Positions 7,901-14,718 of a DNA stretch of 23,264 bases are shown here, in pieces. A program made the translations under genes and the position numbers. The notes beneath the pieces were generated by a model. The model saw only the letters and a program-made list of their open reading frames with translations. It ran no database searches and was not told the DNA's origin. This stretch comes from a virus, in IMG/VR virus record IMGVR_UViG_3300006789_000172, positions 1 through 23,264 of that record, one strand, 5' to 3'. Positions within the stretch are counted from its first letter, which is position 1. Each line of letters starts with the position of its first letter.

Positions 7901-10801
7901 TGGGCGCAAGCTAAAAGCTCACAGACAAATGCTTTAATTAACAGGATGGAATCAGGAGATGCGGCACTGGCAGTTAGAATGTTAGGTTCGTTGGTTATAT
8001 ATGATGGTATTTTAACATTCAGAGATTTTTTAAACGATCCTACTGGAGAAAGATTAAAAGAAAAAGGGGTTGATACTTATACTGAGAATTTTAGAAAATT
8101 AGAAACTGTAGGAAGGTCGGGTCAATTTTCTGGAAATTGGACTCCTTGGTATATTGACAAAGTGGCTCAACTCATGTCCACAAACACGGCATATAATCCT
8201 CTTTCTAATGTTGCGCCTAGTTTAGGATGGGCTTGGGATATGATTACAGGTTTTTCGCCTCTTCCTTTTAAGGGGAATGTAGGCACGGTCTGGTCAAACT
8301 TAGCTCAGAGTGATCCAGAGGGAGCGATGGTACAGGTGCTTAACCGTGTTCCTCTTGGAAAAGAGCTTATGGATTTAAGAGAAGGCATTACTGGTGACAA
8401 ATTAGTAGATAAGCCTGCCCTTCGTCGGCAACAAGCAAAAGGTGGAATAGTTGAAAATGTTCCAGGTGTTCCAAAAGAACCTGATGAAAGAATAGATAAA
8501 ATGACAGGGCTTCCTTATAATGTACAAGCTGGTAAAGCTTTTATAGATGAAGAAGATCCAGAAAAACGAGAAGAATTTGTATTAGGAGGGCTTTCCTCAA
8601 GAATAGCAAGTGCTTTAAGAGAGGGACTAGGGAAGCTGTTTCCAGTGACAGCCTCTAAAGCAGACTATGTTCCTTCTGCCAGAATATTATCTGGTTTAAA
8701 GCCTTCCAGTAGAAAGGCCTCCCCTCCAAAAGCTTCCGAAGTTTCTCCAGAAGTACCTTCCTCTGCTGGAGAAGACTTGGCAAGATTGCAAGTAGCAGAA
8801 GAGGCCGCAGAAGCTGCTACATCTGCTGCGGGTAAAGATGTTGCAAGATTGAAAGCAGTAGAAGAAACAGACGTAGGAAATCTTTCACGGGAAGAAGTTC
8901 TTGATTCTATTAATGAAATGCCTTTAAAAGAAAGATTAAAAATTATAAGTGACGATTATGATACTTTTTATGATAAAAAATATGAATTTTTAGATAGCGA
9001 TAAAATTGACTTTTATGAAGATATTGTTGATCTTAAAACCTTACCTTCTGATTTTAAATCTAATGATGATGTCAATACCTTACTTAGAGTATATCTAACA
9101 AGATATGATATTCCTGAAAAGTTTATGGGTGAGGTTGATACGTTTGGAGAATTTAGAAGAGTGGCACATTTTAAAGAGTTAGATAATGGTAAAATTAGAA
9201 TCTTTATTCCTAATAATCAATATAGAGGACAAAATAAATTCACTACTAAAACATTTGATAATCCATCAAAAAAAGAAATAGAAGATTTTTTAACATCTAG
9301 TCCTGTGGACAAATCAATTAAGGAAGATGTTGCAAGACTGCAAAGTGTAAAAAAGACAGACAATGTACCTATGTTTCGTCATACACCCGAAGAAATAGAT
9401 ATTGCTGTTGCTACGGCAGCCAGTTCTGGGCCAGGAGTAGTAGGAGCGAAAGCCCTTGTTCCAAGAGCCGTTCTTCAAGAAGTCCCTAAAGCAGATAGAG
9501 GGTTTGTTTCTGTTCTAGAATTTGGAGCAGGGCCAAAAGCTCCTCATGCAGAACTATTTAGAAGAGAAGGTTTTCAAAATGTAACTGCTTATGATCTTCC
9601 TACTAGTATAAGAGAAGGAATACATGATCCAGATGCTTTGATAAGAAAGTATGATGTAATTAATGCTTCTAATGTTTTAAATGTTCAAGCTACAAAAAGA
9701 ATGCTTACTAATACTTTATCAGAATTAAGAAACTCTGTTAAAGAAGAAGGCTTTATTATAGCTAATTTTCCGATTACTCCTAGAAAAGGAGCTTATGAAG
9801 GAATAGGGACTAACAAGCAACAGACAGATTATTTAATTTCAAAAATTAAAGAGCAGTTTAATAGTGTTGAACGAATTACAGTTAAAGGAAGCAAAGATAG
9901 AAATGTGTTTAAAATTTCAAAGCCTAAAGCTGATGCCGAAGTTCGTATTATTACAGAGCCTCCTGCTACGACTGTACGGCCCACTACAGAACTGCCTCTT
10001 GCTACTAAACCTGAAACCGAGGTAAGTGTAAAAAGGGTGTGGATAGAGGATCATGTTGAAAAGCTTGCCTTGTTATATCTACCTGGGGCTGCTTACCTCA
10101 ATTCAAGAGAAAAAGAAGAAGCTCTTGATTCTATTAATGAAATGACTTTAAAAGAAAAATTAGAAATTATAAGTGACGAGCCAATTAAGGAAGATTTGGA
10201 AAGATTACTACAAGCTACAGAAGAAATAGAAGAGCCTCCATCTCCCGAAGAGGAAAAAGAAAGAGAGGGTTATCAAGAAGGCAGTTTGGTTGAAGACCCC
10301 TTCTCTGCTGGAGAAGATTTGGAAAGATTACAAGCTACAAGGGCAACAAGAAACAACAACCCTTACAACCTTGTTTACGGGCCTGCTATAGGAGCATCAG
10401 ACATACCTTGGAACGACAAGCTTCCTCACGATCCTGAGATTGAAGACACCTTTGAAAGATTCCTAACCCCTTTAGCAGGAATGAGGGCGGGGCTTATTAA
10501 TACATTAACACACTATGAGAGAGGAAAGAACACAGTAAGGGACTTAATAAGTGGTCACGCGCCTCAAAGGGGAGATATAAAAGAATTTCAAGGTAAAGAT
10601 GAAAACCCTACAGAATCATTTATTAGGTATGTAGCGGATGAAATGGGGGTAGAAGACACAGACGAATTAGATTTAACTAATAGAGATACTTTAAGAAAGT
10701 ATAACAATGCTGTTATTAAATTTGAAGGATTTGAAAATACGGACGAGACACTAGCAGATAGTGCTATAGACTTAGCTTACGAGTATAAGCAAATAAATTA
10801 A
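4973..10801 (+). CDS. Giant ejection/internal virion protein with methyltransferase-like and muralytic-like modules
   Basis: This 1942-aa protein occupies the T7 gp16 position as last and largest of the core proteins. Residues 1-1200 are helical, with Gly/Ala-zipper hydrophobic patches (TVLGGGVGAAFPMVG near 160, LIGAAGGYGTGATANLF near 350, FALIGATGGAL near 375) suited to membrane insertion during DNA ejection. From about 1260 it becomes modular. Five ED-x-x-RLQ-type linkers (residues 1263, 1284, 1449, 1738, 1778) alternate with domains: an unknown domain at 1330-1440, a Rossmann methyltransferase-like domain at about 1485-1655 (LEFGAGPKAPHAELF, then YDVINASNVLNV), and a terminal RNNNPYNL domain at 1789-1942 resembling a family found at the ends of phage structural proteins and thought to act on peptidoglycan. 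The architecture also recalls the polyvalent proteins described in phages and plasmids. Family assignments are by eye; the ejection role is inferred. Confidence 0.7.
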   Translation: MATDKTWESLYSEPPKWETRPSAKRRFEFGVEASTWFGGELWRMGKAALQPGDYRENIERLEQERLSRIKEKFPDISEEDAASTAALWGQGVGMLLDPAMFGTMYLAAPVKGSQLTRAGLRAKSAGIFGVEAPIRTATYQSSRGEDIDPTSIALSTVLGGGVGAAFPMVGQRRRLLGAGKEETPEQVIRDATGISHKPVDEISPSKALELYRKEMRPSIVDPPLPLEQERAIHTSLLAARERADMPKSLLENTRNIPNNNELPAYRAALTQRIKEEKIRRTNKEVGALSDREFRLLREERVRVYKEEKALGFNTADQAIELGDGLYAGISQLSDDGLLTAASIRRAIIRPLIGAAGGYGTGATANLFTEEDNINPLMFALIGATGGALSSKIVKSTFSPLVKEAGQDAVSDTIKNTIWGQANVLFSSTIATRANAFGGRLELFSRMLFNQVGADARGASKVALETTSSLVRQEINHTRRIFFENQTLDNTKFSLLGYNKDIVRYREAVGKYTRGLYGETGTRQATQGLKEAGFNDAEIEMIRVASRGSKAQINKLWDEVNVVLPGVEKLKDYGLPQFHNHAAIIKNEAAARAAYERAFRIQAKTDARIKDPVAAAKKHIDEIIQTGSPGAKTGGQWIGSDYSNPNMRMRSIIKNFELDRTFKDIKAVKEIEDFMLWDVEEVMSRYVESTIPSLEFARRFGARGEVITSMKRAIIKDFKKAIDNASSPSEQRSLRRLQDKEMKTIHDMVDVYHGRLHARHGISSNNISNNAYAIATTFANLTYLPKVVVASLGDLVQPFQNSGVMSGLKGMGRTFSKKDKGGFHKDGFGDVGVLEHELRAYTMKNNPGSTVQAATYAINQKWFQINGLAPFTGFARKFAYNSGIEEGFKIAVRLGKRKTQSLAARASDAGISNPIASYLRKFKTVDEAWQDTTARTYLNRIGVKAADRDALLPQLGNRRGFAQSKNPAIRATGQFLSWAQAKSSQTNALINRMESGDAALAVRMLGSLVIYDGILTFRDFLNDPTGERLKEKGVDTYTENFRKLETVGRSGQFSGNWTPWYIDKVAQLMSTNTAYNPLSNVAPSLGWAWDMITGFSPLPFKGNVGTVWSNLAQSDPEGAMVQVLNRVPLGKELMDLREGITGDKLVDKPALRRQQAKGGIVENVPGVPKEPDERIDKMTGLPYNVQAGKAFIDEEDPEKREEFVLGGLSSRIASALREGLGKLFPVTASKADYVPSARILSGLKPSSRKASPPKASEVSPEVPSSAGEDLARLQVAEEAAEAATSAAGKDVARLKAVEETDVGNLSREEVLDSINEMPLKERLKIISDDYDTFYDKKYEFLDSDKIDFYEDIVDLKTLPSDFKSNDDVNTLLRVYLTRYDIPEKFMGEVDTFGEFRRVAHFKELDNGKIRIFIPNNQYRGQNKFTTKTFDNPSKKEIEDFLTSSPVDKSIKEDVARLQSVKKTDNVPMFRHTPEEIDIAVATAASSGPGVVGAKALVPRAVLQEVPKADRGFVSVLEFGAGPKAPHAELFRREGFQNVTAYDLPTSIREGIHDPDALIRKYDVINASNVLNVQATKRMLTNTLSELRNSVKEEGFIIANFPITPRKGAYEGIGTNKQQTDYLISKIKEQFNSVERITVKGSKDRNVFKISKPKADAEVRIITEPPATTVRPTTELPLATKPETEVSVKRVWIEDHVEKLALLYLPGAAYLNSREKEEALDSINEMTLKEKLEIISDEPIKEDLERLLQATEEIEEPPSPEEEKEREGYQEGSLVEDPFSAGEDLERLQATRATRNNNPYNLVYGPAIGASDIPWNDKLPHDPEIEDTFERFLTPLAGMRAGLINTLTHYERGKNTVRDLISGHAPQRGDIKEFQGKDENPTESFIRYVADEMGVEDTDELDLTNRDTLRKYNNAVIKFEGFENTDETLADSAIDLAYEYKQIN
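8759..8791 (+). repeat. ED-x-x-RLQ linker repeat, copy 1
   Basis: It encodes SSAGEDLARLQ at residue 1263 of the 1942-aa protein, opening the modular C-terminal region. Related copies lie at 8822, 9317, 10184 and 10304. Confidence 0.75.
8822..8854 (+). repeat. ED-x-x-RLQ linker repeat, copy 2
   Basis: It encodes SAAGKDVARLK at residue 1284, only 63 bases after copy 1; the two may be a local tandem duplication joined by an Ala/Glu spacer. Confidence 0.7.
8891..8953 (+). repeat. 63-bp direct repeat, copy A
   Basis: It encodes EEVLDSINEMPLKERLKIIS followed by Asp, at the entry of the unknown domain. It matches 10115-10177 at 59 of 63 bases by hand alignment, 1224 bases apart and in frame. Confidence 0.85.
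9317..9349 (+). repeat. ED-x-x-RLQ linker repeat, copy 3
   Basis: It encodes IKEDVARLQSV at residue 1449, between the unknown domain and the methyltransferase-like domain. Confidence 0.7.
10115..10177 (+). repeat. 63-bp direct repeat, copy B
   Basis: It encodes EEALDSINEMTLKEKLEIIS followed by Asp. It lies just after the methyltransferase-like module and directly before linker copy 4, so copies A and B bracket the unknown domain plus the methyltransferase-like domain. Confidence 0.85.
10184..10216 (+). repeat. ED-x-x-RLQ linker repeat, copy 4
   Basis: It encodes IKEDLERLLQA at residue 1738, seven bases after direct repeat copy B. Confidence 0.7.
10304..10336 (+). repeat. ED-x-x-RLQ linker repeat, copy 5
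   Basis: It encodes SAGEDLERLQA at residue 1778 and leads straight into the terminal RNNNPYNL domain. It resembles copy 1 most closely (both carry SAGEDL). Confidence 0.75.
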
Positions 10802-10802
10802 A

Positions 10803-11066
10803 ATGCTCCTCTACCTTGAAAAAGATCTTGACAACGCTTATCAAATAGATTGCAAAGAACGAGCAAAGAAAGAAAAGCCTTGGATAAAGAGAGAAGAATT
10901 CAGAGGGATTTACGAAGACCTTATTAACCTGTATCTGCAAAAGGCAGAAGAACATATTTTTGTAGATGTATCTTTAGAAGATTTGCCAGGATGGGTATTA
11001 GGAGAAGTTGAAAATACATTACAAAACGAGATTGTATTTACCGAAGAGGATAAACGAGAGACATGA
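10803..11066 (+). CDS. Small acidic hypothetical protein
   Basis: The protein has 87 residues, starts one base after the giant gene's stop and ends in an ATGA overlap with the next gene, so it is probably translated by coupling; no strong ribosome site precedes it. It is charged and helical (LEKDLDNAYQIDCKERAKKE, then IKREEFRGIYEDLINLYLQKAEE), with no signal peptide or membrane span. Small proteins starting like this (MLxYLEKDLDxAY) are, as I recall, common at this point in marine podovirus genomes, between the ejection proteins and the lysis genes, and none has a known function to my knowledge. A cytoplasmic accessory or assembly factor is a guess from composition alone. Confidence 0.65.
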   Translation: MLLYLEKDLDNAYQIDCKERAKKEKPWIKREEFRGIYEDLINLYLQKAEEHIFVDVSLEDLPGWVLGEVENTLQNEIVFTEEDKRET

Positions 11067-12274
11067 CAGACTTTATTTTTAACAGATATTTTATTCCCAC
11101 TTTTATTTTATATATTCTTGGAAGTGTTCCTAATGTTTATGCACAGCAGACAGGAGTAACGTGTACTGCGGGTTCACAGTATTGTGAAGCTAATACTCTT
11201 TTAACAACTACAACTAGTACTAATACTAACACGAATGTTAATACTAACATTAACACTAATACGAATACAAACACGAATACAAATACAAATAATAATACTA
11301 ATATAAATACTAGTACTAACAATAATACTAATGTAAATACTAATAATAATCTAAATACTAATCTAAATACTAGTACTAATACTAATGCTAATACTAATCT
11401 TAATACTAATACTTCTACTTCAACTAATAATAATACTAATAATAATATAAATACAACTGAATATTCTGGAACATCAACTAATACAAATATTAATACCAAT
11501 ACATCGACCAACACAAATAATAATACTAATGTAAATACTAATACGAATAATAATACTTCAACAATTAGTTCATCTTCTACGGCAACTAATACAAATGTCA
11601 ATACTTCTACTGTGGATCAAAATGTAACTAGCAATAATGTAAATACATCAACCAATACAAATAATACAACTGCTACTAATACTAATACAAATACTAATAC
11701 AAATAATAATACTTCGGTATCTGAAAGCACTTCATCTTCGGATGTCACAACAAATAATACAAATGTAAACACTAATGAAAATATTAACCGTAACGAAACG
11801 ACACAGCGGATTACGCAAGATATTAATAGTCCTCCTCCTAGCGCGATTGCGCCAAGTATAGGAAGCTCCTATTCACAAGATTTATGTACGACAGGAGTAA
11901 GTGGGGCTTTGCAGACCCAAATTTTTGGATTTTCTGGAGGCAAGAGCATAACAGATAAGAACTGCGAACGTATCAAGTTATCTAAAACACTATACGACAT
12001 GGGCATGAAAGTTGCTGCTGTCAGCTTAATGTGTCAAGATGATAGGGTCTTTTCAGCTATGGAAATGGCAGGTACTCCCTGTCCTTATATGGGCAATATA
12101 GGAGAAGAGGCTCAAAAAAGATGGGACAGAAACCCGCAAGATCAGCCTGAAGGGATGACTAGTATTCACCATAATTTTAGAGAAGCGGATAGCAACTCCA
12201 GATATGAATATCGTGTTTGGACAAAAGAAGAGTTTTGTAATGAAATGCCTAACGAAACTATATGTCAGTCTTAG
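11063..12274 (+). CDS. Secreted Asn/Thr-repeat protein with conserved Cys-containing C-terminal domain
   Basis: The protein has 403 residues. Residues 1-27 look like a signal peptide (hydrophobic FIPTFILYILG, then VYA before QQ as a likely cleavage site). Residues about 45-260 are almost only Asn and Thr with some Ser, Ile, Val and Leu, mostly alternating N-T. Residues about 275-355 form a folded-looking domain with four Cys (LCTTGVSGAL, DKNCERIKLSKTLYDMGMKV, MCQDDRVFSAMEMAGTPCPY). A short charged tail adds two more Cys. I recall the same C-terminal signature, with similar NT tracts, in other marine phages but know no function. Export to the periplasm or outside is likely if the signal peptide works. 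It overlaps the next exported protein by 35 bases, suggesting a joint role. A virion decoration or adhesin-like protein is also possible. Confidence 0.7.
   Translation: MTDFIFNRYFIPTFILYILGSVPNVYAQQTGVTCTAGSQYCEANTLLTTTTSTNTNTNVNTNINTNTNTNTNTNTNNNTNINTSTNNNTNVNTNNNLNTNLNTSTNTNANTNLNTNTSTSTNNNTNNNINTTEYSGTSTNTNINTNTSTNTNNNTNVNTNTNNNTSTISSSSTATNTNVNTSTVDQNVTSNNVNTSTNTNNTTATNTNTNTNTNNNTSVSESTSSSDVTTNNTNVNTNENINRNETTQRITQDINSPPPSAIAPSIGSSYSQDLCTTGVSGALQTQIFGFSGGKSITDKNCERIKLSKTLYDMGMKVAAVSLMCQDDRVFSAMEMAGTPCPYMGNIGEEAQKRWDRNPQDQPEGMTSIHHNFREADSNSRYEYRVWTKEEFCNEMPNETICQS
11200..11815 (+). repeat. Asn/Thr low-complexity coding tract
   Basis: This is a degenerate repeat of AAT/AAC and ACT/ACA/ACG codons, alternating Asn-Thr, inside the secreted protein gene. 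All these synonymous codons are mixed irregularly. That fits an old tract kept by selection on the protein better than fresh polymerase slippage. Confidence 0.85.
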
Positions 12275-14717
12275 TTTATTATTTTCAATTGCCGTAGGAG
12301 CCGCTGATTTCACTGTAGGGTCTGGATCTATTATTGATCTAAGAACCCAGGAAGGCGCGTCACAGTGGGATGTTTCGGACGATGGGCTATCTGAAGCTAT
12401 TGATTTAGGCTTTACATTTGAATTTTATGGGAATGAATATACTCAGGGGCATATGGCTACAAACGGTTGTTGGTCATTTACGACGGACTATTGCTATGAT
12501 TACACTCCTGACCCGTTACCTAACACGGTTTATACTATCTACCCCTTTTGGACAGATCTTATTAGGGATAATGGCTCTAGAATGCTTACCAAGTATTTTG
12601 ATTCTCCTGATGGTGACGGTTATTTTATAGCTGGTTGGTATGATTTAAGAGAGTATTATCGAAACTCCGATAACACATTTGAAATGTGGTTATATGAAAA
12701 CTCTAATAATATTGAATTTAGATACGGAGAATTAGATATTAGTAACCATGATGTTTTGATTGGTATACAGGGAAGTATGACAGAGTATGATCAGTACCTG
12801 TTCCATGATGAATGTGCTACAGGAACTACAAATATTTCTAGTTCTTGTGTTAATAATGATTGGAATAATACTTCTCATAATACAAGTTTAGAAAATAACT
12901 CTCTGATAATAGAAGCAGATATTACGGCACGTTGTATTGCTGACCCTTTATATTCTATAGATTGTACTGGATATGCACAGGCTTATTTTAATCAGCAATG
13001 TGAAATGGACGCTTTATATGATGTGGGTTGTGCTGGATACGCACAGTCTTATTTTAATCAGCAATGCGGGATAGATGTTTTATATAATGTGAACTGTGAT
13101 GGATACGCGCTGGCTTATTTTAATCAGCAATGTGGGATAGATGCTTTATATGATGTAGATTGTTCTGGTTATGATGCGGCTTATATGACGCAACAGTGTT
13201 CTTTTGATACGCTTTACCATAGTTCTTGTCCTGGTTATAGGGCAGCTTTAGAGCAACAACAAGCCATCGCAGATTCTCATACAATAGAAGAAGAAGAGAT
13301 TGAGGATGGCACTTACAGTCAGGAAGAAAACGATATGTTTGGTTTATCTCCTGATGAAATGTATATAAATGAAGGTTATGATTCAGAAGAGGAATTTTAT
13401 GGATATGAAACAGAAATTTTGGAACCTCCTTACAACGATATGGGCTACGATGAAGAAGAGATTCAAGCAATTGATCAATTTTATCAAGAGGAAGCGGTAA
13501 CATTTGAACCAGAGAATTTGTTTGTTTCTGCTCAACCTGAAACAGGGTTAAGCTCTTCTGGTGACGGGTCTATTCCTTTTAATAATATAGAGGCAACACA
13601 TGAAGAAGCTTCTGTTGTACAATTAGACGAAGCATATATTTTTGAAGAGTTGGAAATCACTGACAATTGGTTATCTGTTGAGGATGATTGGGCAGAAGAC
13701 GCGGCTTTAGAAGAGGAAGAAGCTAGTCCCTTAGAAGAACAAGCGGAAGAGCTTTTTGAAGATTTAGAAGAGATAGCCGAAGAAACTGAGATTCTTTTTA
13801 TTGAAGATGAAACCCTTGAAGAGCTTATAAATGAAGAAGAATTAGAGCTTCTGCTCGATGAAGAAGTAGAAGAAGAAGAAGACAACGTAGAAACTTTTAA
13901 AGAGAAAGAAGAAGCTACTCTTGATGTTGAGAAAAAATCAAAAAGGGTTTTTGTACGGTCTAAGGGGCCTAGTTTTTCCGGGCCTGTTCTCACTCAGGAA
14001 GCCGCTGTAGCTTTAAATTCTGTAATAGATATGGGGGTACAGGGCATGGAAGTTACGGGCGCTACAGGGTCTGTCAGTGCGTTAGAGGACGAAAGCGGTG
14101 ATAGCTTCCTAAGAGAACAAGGGGAACAGACATCAGGAATTCAAGAATTTCAAGCAGCAGAAACCGGCCCTGAAATAGTTTCCTCTCCTTTTGAAGTAGC
14201 GGAACAACAGCAAGAACAGCAGACCCAGGACGAGTTAGTATTTGAAGAAGGAGAAACCTTTGCACAATCGGACATTCAATTTGAAGAGAATTTTAATGAG
14301 GCAATAGCTGTAGGAGGAGATATAGGGACATTCCTTAGTCAACAAGCTCCCGATTTTGGGAGGTTTGATGTAGCTCCTCCGACAGTTACTGAGCAAAGAA
14401 TTACACAAGCTGTAGAATCTTTAGCAGATCAGATAGGAGCGGCGGCAGCACAAGAAAATTTACAAGGACAGTTAGATGTTATGATGCAGGAAGGAGGCTT
14501 TGATACAGATCAAACGGCAGCGGTAGTTTTCATGGGATATAGGGAAGGCTTCTCGCAGTATACACAACAGACGCAGATTCCTGATCAGGGCAGTTGGTAT
14601 ATTAGTAATATTTTGTATGCAAAGGAGGATGTACAGGACAATAACTTTAGCTTTTATATGATGGCAGGAAAGTCTCAAAAAAAGCTTAACGAAATGGTGA
14701 ACGTAGGATATAAGTAA
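12240..14717 (+). CDS. Secreted multidomain protein: NIDO-like domain, five Cys repeats, acidic stalk
   Basis: The start was placed at 12240, not 12204, because it puts a clean signal peptide first (MKCLTKLYVSLSLLFSIAVG, then AAD) and has AAGAAGAG just upstream; the product is 825 aa. Residues about 24-200 resemble a nidogen-type (NIDO) domain (FTFEFYGNEY, YPFWTDL, DGYFIAGWYDLREYYRNSDN-TF, NNIEFRYGEL). Residues 232-341 are five 22-residue repeats with a C-x2-D-x-LY-x3-C-x-GY core ending in QQ, ten Cys in all. Residues about 347-567 are very acidic (long Glu/Asp runs) and probably extended. The C-terminal 250 residues are Gln/Glu/Ala-rich with a helical end. The disulphide-ready repeats fit an exported protein. 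Candidate roles are envelope or surface adhesion, or a virion appendage; none is proven. Confidence 0.7.
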   Translation: MKCLTKLYVSLSLLFSIAVGAADFTVGSGSIIDLRTQEGASQWDVSDDGLSEAIDLGFTFEFYGNEYTQGHMATNGCWSFTTDYCYDYTPDPLPNTVYTIYPFWTDLIRDNGSRMLTKYFDSPDGDGYFIAGWYDLREYYRNSDNTFEMWLYENSNNIEFRYGELDISNHDVLIGIQGSMTEYDQYLFHDECATGTTNISSSCVNNDWNNTSHNTSLENNSLIIEADITARCIADPLYSIDCTGYAQAYFNQQCEMDALYDVGCAGYAQSYFNQQCGIDVLYNVNCDGYALAYFNQQCGIDALYDVDCSGYDAAYMTQQCSFDTLYHSSCPGYRAALEQQQAIADSHTIEEEEIEDGTYSQEENDMFGLSPDEMYINEGYDSEEEFYGYETEILEPPYNDMGYDEEEIQAIDQFYQEEAVTFEPENLFVSAQPETGLSSSGDGSIPFNNIEATHEEASVVQLDEAYIFEELEITDNWLSVEDDWAEDAALEEEEASPLEEQAEELFEDLEEIAEETEILFIEDETLEELINEEELELLLDEEVEEEEDNVETFKEKEEATLDVEKKSKRVFVRSKGPSFSGPVLTQEAAVALNSVIDMGVQGMEVTGATGSVSALEDESGDSFLREQGEQTSGIQEFQAAETGPEIVSSPFEVAEQQQEQQTQDELVFEEGETFAQSDIQFEENFNEAIAVGGDIGTFLSQQAPDFGRFDVAPPTVTEQRITQAVESLADQIGAAAAQENLQGQLDVMMQEGGFDTDQTAAVVFMGYREGFSQYTQQTQIPDQGSWYISNILYAKEDVQDNNFSFYMMAGKSQKKLNEMVNVGYK
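12933..13262 (+). repeat. Five tandem 66-bp repeats encoding 22-residue Cys units
   Basis: Units begin at 12933, 12999, 13065, 13131 and 13197, each opening with a TGT codon and each exactly 66 bases. Units 2-4 are the most alike (LYDVGC, LYNVNC and LYDVDC, then GYA or GYD); units 1 and 5 have diverged. Each unit holds two Cys eight residues apart plus a GY and a QQ end. Confidence 0.9.
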
Positions 14718-14718
14718 T

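Noticed and set aside
11137-11601. 154-aa open frame on the minus strand, Leu/Val-rich
   Set aside because: It is the reverse reading of the Asn/Thr codon repeat; AAT/ACT repeats give Val/Leu codons on the other strand. The plus strand has the signal peptide and a conserved-looking C-terminal domain.
12204-12239. Start at 12204 for the NIDO-like protein
   Set aside because: It would put twelve polar residues (NIVFGQKKSFV) before the signal peptide; the ATG at 12240 gives a clean signal sequence and has a purine-rich ribosome site.
13532-13993. 153-aa Ser-rich open frame on the minus strand
   Set aside because: It is antisense to Glu-rich codons (GAA/GAG read as TTC/CTC) of the acidic region, a composition artefact with no neighbours on that strand.
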